Source: Arthrobacter sp. 31Y (GTDB lineage: Bacteria > Actinomycetota > Actinomycetes > Actinomycetales > Micrococcaceae). Taken from it: a stretch of 64,000 bases of DNA. Of this stretch, positions 52,572-59,403 are shown piece by piece. The notes under the pieces are model-generated. The model searched no databases. It saw only the letters and a program-made list of their open reading frames with translations, and was not told where the DNA came from. The stretch's first letter is position 1, and the number at the start of each line of letters is the position of its first letter. The position numbers were made by a program, and so were the translations under genes. Where the stretch lies: positions 1,798,001 through 1,862,000 of the forward strand of contig NZ_JAFW01000001.1 in assembly GCF_000526335.1 (NCBI RefSeq), given 5' to 3'.

Positions 52572-52835
52572 ATGCCTGAACCCACTGAAGAAAAACTTTC
52601 CTATCGCCTGATTACAGGCCCTGACACCCGTGATTTCTGCGAGCGGATCCACAGTGCCCTCGCCGAGGGCTATGTGCTCCACGGCAGCCCGGCAGCCACG
52701 TTCAACGGCACGGACGTCATTGTGGCCCAAGCAATTGTGCTCCCCGCCGCTATTGCCAATGCCGATGCCGCCGTTGCCACTGCAGTGGACCAGCTTGAGA
52801 ACTACGACGACGACGCGTTCGAGGGCCACGCATGA
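52572..52835 (+). CDS. DUF1737 domain protein
   Basis: 87 aa acidic soluble protein. The first 60 residues (YRLITGPDTRDFCERIHSAL, then GYVLHGSPAATFNG) match the small DUF1737 fold. First gene after the SAM-IV riboswitch, overlapping the rhodanese start (ATGA), so it belongs to the sulfur/methionine operon; its role is unknown. Confidence 0.85.
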   Translation: MPEPTEEKLSYRLITGPDTRDFCERIHSALAEGYVLHGSPAATFNGTDVIVAQAIVLPAAIANADAAVATAVDQLENYDDDAFEGHA

Positions 52836-53242
52836 GCTACGCAGGTGACCTGACCCCGCAGGATGCGTGGGCCAAGTTGGAAGAAGGCGCCATCCTGGTG
52901 GACGTCCGCACCGAGGGCGAGTGGGCCCACATCGGAATTCCGGACACCAAAGCCACGGAGAACGATCCCCTGTTCATTCAGTGGAACCTTGCCGGCGGTA
53001 TCCCCAACTCCCGCTTCATCGAGGATTTGCGTCAGCAGGCCCCCGAGGACGGCGGCGTTGAGCTGGTGTTCCTGTGCCGTTCCGGCCAGCGCTCCATCTC
53101 CGCTGCCATCGCCGCAACGCAGGCCGGCTTCACTTCCTACAACGTCCTGGAGGGCTTTGAAGGAGAACCGGACCGATACGGCGAGCGCACAGTCAACGGC
53201 TGGAAGAACCGTGGCCTGCCGACGAATTTGGGGACCGAGTAA
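52832..53242 (+). CDS. Rhodanese-like sulfurtransferase
   Basis: 136 aa single-domain rhodanese. N-terminal ILVDVRTEGEW motif; active-site loop CRSGQRS with the persulfide-carrying Cys in VFLCRSGQ. It probably carries sulfane sulfur and, by context, could feed or serve the downstream sulfhydrylase. The stop directly abuts the MetZ GTG start (TAAGTG). Confidence 0.92.
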   Translation: MSYAGDLTPQDAWAKLEEGAILVDVRTEGEWAHIGIPDTKATENDPLFIQWNLAGGIPNSRFIEDLRQQAPEDGGVELVFLCRSGQRSISAAIAATQAGFTSYNVLEGFEGEPDRYGERTVNGWKNRGLPTNLGTE

Positions 53243-54451
53243 GTGACTTTCAATCCCGACGCCGCCGGTTGGAGCCCCGACACCCAGGCCGTCCGCGGTG
53301 GCCTTGACCGTACTAACTTCCAGGAAACATCCGAGCCCGTTTTCCTGAACTCCGGTTTCGTCTACGAATCCGCCGCTGCCGCCGAGCGCGCCTTCACCGG
53401 TGAGGACGAACGTTTCGTCTACTCCCGCTACGGCAACCCCTCCGTCGCAACGTTCCAGGAGCGGCTGCGGCTGCTCGAAGGAACCGAAGCGTGCTTTGCG
53501 ACGGCGTCAGGTATGTCCGCGGTCTTTACTGCTTTGGGTGCCCTGCTGGCGGCCGGAGACCGCGTGGTTGCCGCCCGCTCCCTGTTCGGCTCCTGCTTTG
53601 TGATCCTCAATGAGATCCTGCCGCGGTGGGGCGTTCACACGGTGTTCGTGGACGGCCCGGATTTGGAGCAGTGGCGCGAAGCCCTCTCCGAGCCCACTAC
53701 CGCGGTCTTCTTCGAATCTCCGTCCAACCCCATGCAGGAGATCGTGGACATCGCTGCGGTCAGCGAACTGGCGCATGCTGCCGGGGCCACCGTGGTGGTG
53801 GACAACGTCTTTGCCACGCCTCTGCTGCAACGCTGTGGGGAACTGGGCGCCGACGTGATTGTGTACTCCGGCACCAAGCACATCGACGGCCAGGGACGCG
53901 TCCTCGGCGGCGCGATCCTGGGCACCAAGGAATTCATCGACGGCCCGGTCAAGCAGCTCATGCGGCACACCGGTCCTTCACTGTCCGCGTTCAATGCTTG
54001 GGTGCTGACCAAGGGCTTGGAGACCATCGGACTGCGTGTAAACCACAGCTCGGCATCCGCGTTGAAGATCGCAGAGTGGCTCGAGCAGCAGCCCGCCATC
54101 AGCTGGGTCAAGTACCCGTTGTTGAAGTCTCACCCGCAGTACGAGCTTGCTGCGAAGCAGATGAAGGCGGGCGGCACCGTCCTGACCTTTGAACTGTCTC
54201 CCTCGGCCGGGCGTTCAGCCAAGGAGGCTGCGTTTGCCTTGCTCGACGGCCTCACCGTCATTGACATCTCCAACAACCTGGGCGACTCCAAGTCCCTCAT
54301 CACCCACCCTGCCACCACCACCCACCGGGCCATGGGACCGGAGGGTCGGGCGGCTATCGGACTTTCCGACGGTGTTGTCCGCCTGTCCGTAGGGCTCGAA
54401 GACGTGGACGACCTCATCTCGGATCTGGAGAAGGCCCTCAAACAGGTCTAA
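53243..54451 (+). CDS. metZ: O-succinylhomoserine sulfhydrylase
   Basis: 402 aa fold-type I PLP enzyme of the Cys/Met metabolism family. PLP lysine K212 in VIVYSGTKHIDGQGRVLGG; N-terminal YSRYGNPSVATFQERL and C-terminal SVGLEDVDDLISDLEKAL are typical. The GQGR sequence after the lysine is characteristic of MetZ. It converts O-succinylhomoserine (or acetylhomoserine) plus sulfide to homocysteine for methionine synthesis. GTG start. Controlled by the SAM-IV riboswitch 0.7 kb upstream. Confidence 0.93.
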   Translation: MTFNPDAAGWSPDTQAVRGGLDRTNFQETSEPVFLNSGFVYESAAAAERAFTGEDERFVYSRYGNPSVATFQERLRLLEGTEACFATASGMSAVFTALGALLAAGDRVVAARSLFGSCFVILNEILPRWGVHTVFVDGPDLEQWREALSEPTTAVFFESPSNPMQEIVDIAAVSELAHAAGATVVVDNVFATPLLQRCGELGADVIVYSGTKHIDGQGRVLGGAILGTKEFIDGPVKQLMRHTGPSLSAFNAWVLTKGLETIGLRVNHSSASALKIAEWLEQQPAISWVKYPLLKSHPQYELAAKQMKAGGTVLTFELSPSAGRSAKEAAFALLDGLTVIDISNNLGDSKSLITHPATTTHRAMGPEGRAAIGLSDGVVRLSVGLEDVDDLISDLEKALKQV

Positions 54452-54461
54452 CCTTGCTGCC

Positions 54462-55142
54462 ATGAGCGGGAACCATCCCTATCGCCGTGCCGGAGCGGTC
54501 ATCGTTGCCGGCACGGTGGTGTGGTTCGTCGGAATCTCTCCGGTCTCCCGCGTTTACATCACGCCCGATGATGCCGAGCGGCTGCGCATGCTGACAGCCG
54601 CCCAGCGCGGATGGATCGTTGGCCAGCACCTTACCGCCGTGGGAACAGTCGCCGTGCCGGTGGGATTCGCCGCATTCGCCCGCGCTGTTCAGGACAAGAG
54701 CGCTGTCCCGAAGCAGAGCCCTGCCCCGGACAAAAGCACCGTCCCTGGGCGAAGCACATTCTCGGGCAGTGCATCGCGCGGGAGAGCGAAGAAGTGGGCT
54801 TTCGCTGCATCCGCCGCCTTGCTAGCCGGCGCCCCGTTCTTCGTCTCAAGCCTCGCCCGGCGGGCTTCTGACATCGAAGGGTTCGCCTATCGCAGGGGGT
54901 CCAGCGCGCCATTCCTGGTGTATTCCGGACTTCATGTCGTGGCGTTGGCCGCGCTCGGAGGGAGTCTTCTTTCCTTGCCCACAAACCGCTGGATCGGTGT
55001 CATGGCTGCGGCCAGCGCACCCGTCTACGGCGCCATCCTCGTGGCTAAGAAGGACATCCCGCCGCTCTTTTTCTACTTGGTGGAGGGGATCATCGGCGCC
55101 TACCTGATGACCTGGGAAGAACAGGAATCTGAAGTCTCCTGA
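54462..55142 (+). CDS. Hypothetical membrane protein
   Basis: 226 aa with about five hydrophobic segments: one near the N-terminus (AGAVIVAGTVVWFVGISPVS), one at about 55-72, then after a polar Lys/Ser/Pro-rich loop of about 40 residues three or four more. The loop contains imperfect repeats (DKSAVPKQSPAPDKSTVPGR). No motif I recognise. Starts 10 nt after metZ, so it may share the transcript. Confidence 0.7.
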   Translation: MSGNHPYRRAGAVIVAGTVVWFVGISPVSRVYITPDDAERLRMLTAAQRGWIVGQHLTAVGTVAVPVGFAAFARAVQDKSAVPKQSPAPDKSTVPGRSTFSGSASRGRAKKWAFAASAALLAGAPFFVSSLARRASDIEGFAYRRGSSAPFLVYSGLHVVALAALGGSLLSLPTNRWIGVMAAASAPVYGAILVAKKDIPPLFFYLVEGIIGAYLMTWEEQESEVS

Positions 55143-55197
55143 CCAGCTTTGAGCAGGTCCAGCTCGCCTTGGCCAGCCCCTCAGCAGTTGCGCACCC

Positions 55198-55243
55198 GTT
55201 TCCGCCATCCGCACCAGAGGTAACAGGCGCAGATGGCGGAAAC
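55198..55243. terminator. Hairpin between convergent genes
   Basis: GTTTCCGCCATC (55198-55209) pairs perfectly with GATGGCGGAAAC (55232-55243); it lies after the membrane gene. The flanking GCGCACCC also occurs inverted in the repeats just downstream. Confidence 0.7.
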
Positions 55244-55266
55244 CGGAGCACCACGTGGCACATAGG

Positions 55267-55318
55267 GGTGCGCCCCGCGCGAACGGGTGCGCCCCGCGCG
55301 AACGGGTGCGTCCCGCAG
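55267..55318. repeat. 19 bp tandem repeats
   Basis: GGTGCGCCCCGCGCGAACG at 55267-55285 and 55286-55304, with a partial third unit to 55318. Their GAACGGGTGCGC junction is the reverse complement of a stretch at 55189-55200, so the whole gap can fold back on itself. Confidence 0.75.
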
Positions 55319-55343
55319 TGCCAGCCGTGCCGCAGCGCCAGTG

Positions 55344-56867
55344 TCAGTCCTGGAAGTACTCGATCTTCGCGCCAATGGTGTTCAGGCGCTCTGCGAGGTC
55401 CTCATAGCCGCGCTCGATCACGTAGATGTTGCGAAGCTCGGAGGTTCCCCTGGCGGCCAACATCGCCAAGAGCAGGCAAGCAGCCGGGCGCAGGGCCGGT
55501 GGGCAGCCGATTTCCGCGGCACGCCACTTGGTGGGTCCGTTGACGTAGATCCGGTGCGGGTCCAGAAGCTGCACCTGAGCGCCCAGCTTGTTGAGTTCCG
55601 TCAGGTAAATGGCACGGTTCTCATAGACCCAGTCGTGAATCATGGTCTGGCCCTCGGCATTGCCTGCGATCACTGCGAAGAACGGCAGGTTGTCGATGTT
55701 CAGGCCAGGGAACGGCATGGGGTGGATCTTGTCCTGCGGGGCGCGGAGCTCCGACGGCTTGGTAGTGACGTCCACCAGCCGGGTGCGTCCGTTGCGCGCC
55801 ATGTATTCGCCGGAAACCTCGAGGTTCTGGCCCATCTGCTCCAGAGTGGCGAGTTCAATTTCCATGAACTCGATGGGAACCCTGCGGATGGTGACCTCGG
55901 AATTGGTCACAATGCCGGCAGTGATCAGGCTCATGGCCTCAATGGGGTCTTCAGACGGGAAGTACTCAATGTCCACATCAATGGCCGAGCGTCCGTTGAT
56001 CTTCAGCGTGGTGGTTCCCACGCCGTCAATCTCCACTCCGAGGCCCTGCAGGTAGAAGCAGAGATCCTGCACCATGTAGTTGGGGCTGGCGTTCCGAATG
56101 ATGGTGGTGCCTTCACGGTGGGCCGCCGCCATGATGGCATTCTCTGTTACGGTATCGCCGCGTTCGGTCAGGACGAAGGATCGATCGAGTTCGTCGGCGG
56201 GAGGTGCAGTCACGGAGTAGAAACCGGACTTCGCCTCTACCTCAAGGCCGAACTGGCGAAGCGCCTGCATGTGAGGCTCCACCGTGCGCGTTCCGAGGTC
56301 ACAGCCACCGGCGTAGGGAAGTAGGTATTCGCTGGTTTCGTCCAGAAGGGGCCCCAGCAGCATGATGACGCTGCGGGTACGCCGGGCGGCGTCAACATCC
56401 ATGGACTCAAGATCCAGGACCTCGGGGCGCCGGATGCGGAGATCGCTGCCGTTGAGCCACGTACATTCCATGCCGATGGAGGTCAACACCTCAACGATCC
56501 TGTTGACTTCCTCGATCCGGGCCAGCCGACGCAGCGTGGTGGTGCCGCGGTTAATGAGGCTCGCGCACAGGAGGGCCACGCCGGCATTCTTGCTGCTGTT
56601 GACGTCCACTTCGCCGGAGAGGGTCCGGCCGCCCTCCACGCGGAGGTGGGTCATCTGCGGCTTGCCCACTTTGACGATGGAACGCCCAAAAATGGCTTCG
56701 AGGCGTTCAATCATTCGGAGGCTGAGATTTTGTTTGCCCTGTTCCATCCGGGCGATTGCGCTCTGGCTGGTTCCCAGCTCAGTAGCCAGCTGCCCCTGTG
56801 TCCAGCCTTTTTCGCCACGGGCGTCGCGGAGCAAGAGGCCTACATGTTCGGCGGTAGGTTGCGTCAT
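55344..56867 (-). CDS. HTH domain fused to UDP-GlcNAc 1-carboxyvinyltransferase (MurA-like)
   Basis: 507 aa. Residues 8-62 are an XRE/Cro helix-turn-helix (GWTQGQLATELGTSQSAIAR, then MEQGKQNLS). The rest is an EPSP/MurA double-barrel: K93-N94 (SSKNAGV) match the MurA substrate residues and C189 (GGCDLG) the PEP-binding Cys. MurA starts peptidoglycan synthesis; the fused DNA-binding domain suggests a regulator or a self-regulating isozyme. ATG 56867 is chosen although no ribosome site is visible (possibly leaderless); an in-frame TTG lies 6 nt upstream. Monocistronic. Confidence 0.85.
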   Translation of the reverse strand: MTQPTAEHVGLLLRDARGEKGWTQGQLATELGTSQSAIARMEQGKQNLSLRMIERLEAIFGRSIVKVGKPQMTHLRVEGGRTLSGEVDVNSSKNAGVALLCASLINRGTTTLRRLARIEEVNRIVEVLTSIGMECTWLNGSDLRIRRPEVLDLESMDVDAARRTRSVIMLLGPLLDETSEYLLPYAGGCDLGTRTVEPHMQALRQFGLEVEAKSGFYSVTAPPADELDRSFVLTERGDTVTENAIMAAAHREGTTIIRNASPNYMVQDLCFYLQGLGVEIDGVGTTTLKINGRSAIDVDIEYFPSEDPIEAMSLITAGIVTNSEVTIRRVPIEFMEIELATLEQMGQNLEVSGEYMARNGRTRLVDVTTKPSELRAPQDKIHPMPFPGLNIDNLPFFAVIAGNAEGQTMIHDWVYENRAIYLTELNKLGAQVQLLDPHRIYVNGPTKWRAAEIGCPPALRPAACLLLAMLAARGTSELRNIYVIERGYEDLAERLNTIGAKIEYFQD

Positions 56868-57079
56868 AACCAATAAATATCACAAGTGAGCTAGAAGTTC
56901 AGCGCAACATGCCAATTCAGCGGTAAACATCACACCGTACCCGCCCTGTGCGATAAAGAGCACGACGTCGGCGACTCGCCGTGGGTGAACGCTTTCCCTC
57001 AGTTTCTTCAAGGGCAGAGCTCCCCATTGTGCCTTAACGGGAGTTGGCGAAGGATGTACGGGAAAGCTCAGGGGGAAAT

Positions 57080-57556
57080 ATGCCTTTCTACGGCGCCGAC
57101 GTCGATCAGCTCAAAGCACTATCAAAAGCCCTTGCCAGCGGGGCCTCGCTGCTGACCACCCGCGCCCGGGAGCTCGACTCCTTGATCACGCAGGGCGGCC
57201 ACTGGCAGGGACAGGATGCCAAACGCTTCGCCTCCGACTGGCAGGGTCACTTACGGCCGCTGCTTGAGAGGACCTCGCGAGGGATAGAAGAAGCGTCCAA
57301 GTCTGTGCTCACCAATGCGGACGAGCAGTCGAGCGCGTCCGCTGAGGGCGGCGGCGGCTCAGGCAGCGGGAGCGGCGGCAGCGGCGGCAGCGGCACCGGT
57401 TCAGGGAACTCCGGTCAAGGCGACTCCGCCAAACCGGCGAATGACGCCACGACCAAGACCACCGACCCCAGCCAGCCCACACCCGAGGAAATCCTGGAGC
57501 AGTATAAGTCAGTGACGCGGAGACCACCAATTGGCCGGGCGACTGGGATCCGTTGA
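57080..57556 (+). CDS. WXG100-like N-terminal domain with Gly/Ser linker (5' part of split toxin-like gene)
   Basis: 158 aa. Residues 1-85 form a WXG100-type helical hairpin with W42-Q-G44 (HWQGQDAKRFASDW). Residues 89-115 are almost only Gly and Ser, followed by a Thr/Pro-rich linker and EEILEQYK. From about residue 142 the frame seems shifted: its last 16 residues are basic and unlike the family, while the -1 frame continues the expected protein into the next gene. AGGGGGA is 4 nt before the ATG. WXG100 domains direct secretion by ESX/type VII systems; no such system is in view. Confidence 0.82.
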   Translation: MPFYGADVDQLKALSKALASGASLLTTRARELDSLITQGGHWQGQDAKRFASDWQGHLRPLLERTSRGIEEASKSVLTNADEQSSASAEGGGGSGSGSGGSGGSGTGSGNSGQGDSAKPANDATTKTTDPSQPTPEEILEQYKSVTRRPPIGRATGIR

Positions 57557-58080
57557 GATTCGTGACGGACCAGAGAGTAGTGACCGAGAAGGAAGCTGAA
57601 CTCCTGAACGGGCTGGGACCTTTTGAGCTGAACGCTTTCAAGGGCATTCACGACGACGCCTTCAGTATTGCGGATGAACGTTTTCCCAGCGAAGACCGCA
57701 ACGATGACCAGAATGACGCTTTCCGCCACGCCTACTGGAACGCCCTCATGGTGAAGGAGTTTGGCGCGGACTGGGCCGAGGACTACGCCACCGCCCACGA
57801 GCAGCTGCCTGGAAACCCGGCTCCACGCGAAGCAATGGATCTGTACAACAATGAGGTTGGCCGCAATGTGGCCATCGCCAATCCCGATGCCAGTGCTGAG
57901 GAGCTTGCAGACTTGATTGAGGAAGCCGTCAATAACGGAGACACCGTGGTGGTGGGACCTGACCTGTTGCCGCACCCGTCAAACCAGATCCCCGCTGACC
58001 AGACGGGCGACGCCGGCAATGCCGAGCCCGCCCCTGGCGAAGATCCGGAGTTCAATGACGAGTCCAGGACTACTTCGTGA
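57553..58080 (+). CDS. DUF6973-like C-terminal domain (3' part of split toxin-like gene)
   Basis: 175 aa if started at TTG 57553, which overlaps the upstream stop. Conserved stretches DDQNDAFRHAYWNALM, DYATAHEQLPGNPAPREAMD and LYNNEVGRNVAIANP match the DUF6973 domain, often found at the C-terminus of polymorphic secreted proteins. The frame is open upstream to 57508, where it reads VSDAETTNWPGDWDPLRF, sequence that fits directly onto the end of the WXG100 linker. The gene was therefore probably one ORF. Biochemical activity unknown. Confidence 0.8.
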   Translation: MRFVTDQRVVTEKEAELLNGLGPFELNAFKGIHDDAFSIADERFPSEDRNDDQNDAFRHAYWNALMVKEFGADWAEDYATAHEQLPGNPAPREAMDLYNNEVGRNVAIANPDASAEELADLIEEAVNNGDTVVVGPDLLPHPSNQIPADQTGDAGNAEPAPGEDPEFNDESRTTS

Positions 58081-58556
58081 GTCTTCCTGCCACCACCAAC
58101 GTACGACGCCGCACCAAGACAGCGATGCCCCGCGTCGCCCTTAACAGCCTGCTCACCTTAGTGCTGGCCTGCGCTTTGGCCGCTTGTTCCCTCGGAGGAT
58201 CCGTCATGCCAGAAACGAACGACCACCTCAACAATCAGGTCCTGGAGTCCGCCACGAACGGCACCGCGCTCAAGCTGTCCGATGCCACGGACTTCGACTG
58301 GGACCAAGCCGGTTTTGTCACGTCAGGAACCCCGGCCAAGGACATCGAGGAAACCTTTGGGGAACCCCTCACCAAGGAGAGCCGCTACACCGCGTCACCG
58401 GCGCTCTTCGTCTTCCTGAAAGACGGCAAAGTAACCAAAGCGGTCCGGATCGTCCCGGACGCCTTCTCCGGGGCTGACGCCAGGAAGAAGTATGGCCGCG
58501 ACGTAGTGCTCACGCCGCCGGAGGGGAAGAAGGGCTTCCTTAGCTGGCGCGAGTAA
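58077..58556 (+). CDS. Putative lipoprotein, partner of the WXG100/DUF6973 locus
   Basis: 159 aa. A basic n-region, hydrophobic core (LLTLVLACALA) and lipobox LAAC give a type II signal peptide, so it is anchored outside the membrane. The mature part has a SmpA/BamE-like feel (GTPAKDIEETFGEPLTKES, LFVFLKDGKVTKAVRIVPD), a fold used to bind or inhibit partners. The GTG start overlaps the DUF6973 stop (GTGA); ATG 58125 is an alternative. By position it could be an immunity or chaperone protein. Confidence 0.75.
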   Translation: MSLPATTNVRRRTKTAMPRVALNSLLTLVLACALAACSLGGSVMPETNDHLNNQVLESATNGTALKLSDATDFDWDQAGFVTSGTPAKDIEETFGEPLTKESRYTASPALFVFLKDGKVTKAVRIVPDAFSGADARKKYGRDVVLTPPEGKKGFLSWRE

Positions 58557-58567
58557 CCCGCCAATCG

Positions 58568-59302
58568 CTAGACCCGCCAGTACCCCAGTGCATCGATCCG
58601 GTGCTTATCCACGCCGAGGTCTTTCCTTAGATGCTTGACAATTGCCCGCGTACTTGATGCTTCGCACGCGATCCAGAAGAAGTCGTCTCCCACGGAAACA
58701 GTCTCTGCCGTGAGCGCAGCGCAGACTTCCTCCACCAGGGCGGCACCGTCACGTTTGCGGGGAATCCAAGTGACGACGTCGGAATCGGAGGTCCGCACCT
58801 CAAGCGAGGGATCGGCGTCGTGCTGATATTCAAGCCACGCCGTCACGGGAGCTGCGCCTGCAGCAACACGCTGCCGCTCATCCAGCAGTGAATTGATGGC
58901 CGGGATGGAAGCGGGATCTCCCACCACCCAGATCCGACGCGGGGCTGGCTGCGCGAAAGTGAAGGAGCTGCCTTGGACGGTGGCATCAATGGTGTCGCCT
59001 GGCTGCACTGAGCGGGCCCAATCCGCAGCAACGCCGTGGTGCATCGCGAAGTCCATGCTGAACGTACCGTCCGCAGGGGAGGCGTTGACCAGGGTGTAGG
59101 CGCGCTGGTGGGCCTTGCCGGAATCGTTGAACCAGAGCCGGATCCACATGGTGGGATGCAGGCCGCTGCGCTCCAGGAGCCCACCGTCCCGCACGTGCAC
59201 GCGGAGGAAGTCCGGGGTGATTTCTTCGCTCCCCGTGACTTCCAGGGCGAAGTCCTTGGCGCCCATGACTTTGAGGACGACGCCTTCCCAATTGCGCTTC
59301 AA
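58568..59302 (-). CDS. Siderophore-interacting protein (FAD-dependent ferric reductase)
   Basis: 244 aa of the SIP family, cytoplasmic enzymes that reduce ferric siderophores. FAD-binding motif HQRAYTLVNA, the SIP core IWVVGDPASIPAINSLL, and the C-terminal motif FFWIACEASSTRAIVKHLRKD (shared NAD(P)H region) are clear. TTG at 59302 is preferred over GTG 59317 because a perfect AAGGAG lies 6 nt upstream. An IdeR/DtxR-like box lies 62 nt upstream, in the divergent region with the acylase. Confidence 0.9.
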   Translation of the reverse strand: MKRNWEGVVLKVMGAKDFALEVTGSEEITPDFLRVHVRDGGLLERSGLHPTMWIRLWFNDSGKAHQRAYTLVNASPADGTFSMDFAMHHGVAADWARSVQPGDTIDATVQGSSFTFAQPAPRRIWVVGDPASIPAINSLLDERQRVAAGAAPVTAWLEYQHDADPSLEVRTSDSDVVTWIPRKRDGAALVEEVCAALTAETVSVGDDFFWIACEASSTRAIVKHLRKDLGVDKHRIDALGYWRV

Positions 59303-59363
59303 GCAACACTCCTTCACGAATGTCCACGATTTGTGAACGAGGCCAAAGCCATTTATCTTGAGC

Positions 59364-59382
59364 TTAAGTAAGCCTAACCTAA
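59364..59382. promoter_or_regulatory. IdeR/DtxR iron box
   Basis: TTAAGTAAGCCTAACCTAA differs at 2 positions from the 19 bp consensus TTAGGTTAGCCTAACCTAA. It lies between the divergent siderophore-interacting protein and the acylase gene, 22 nt before the acylase ATG, so iron-loaded IdeR should repress both. Confidence 0.88.
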
Positions 59383-59403
59383 GCTCGAAAGCGGCCAGAG
59401 ATT

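Noticed and set aside
57495..57515. Programmed -1 frameshifting at the WXG100/DUF6973 junction
   Set aside because: No slippery heptamer of the X XXY YYZ type is present (local sequence CAGTATAAGTCAG), so an indel or reinitiation is more likely.
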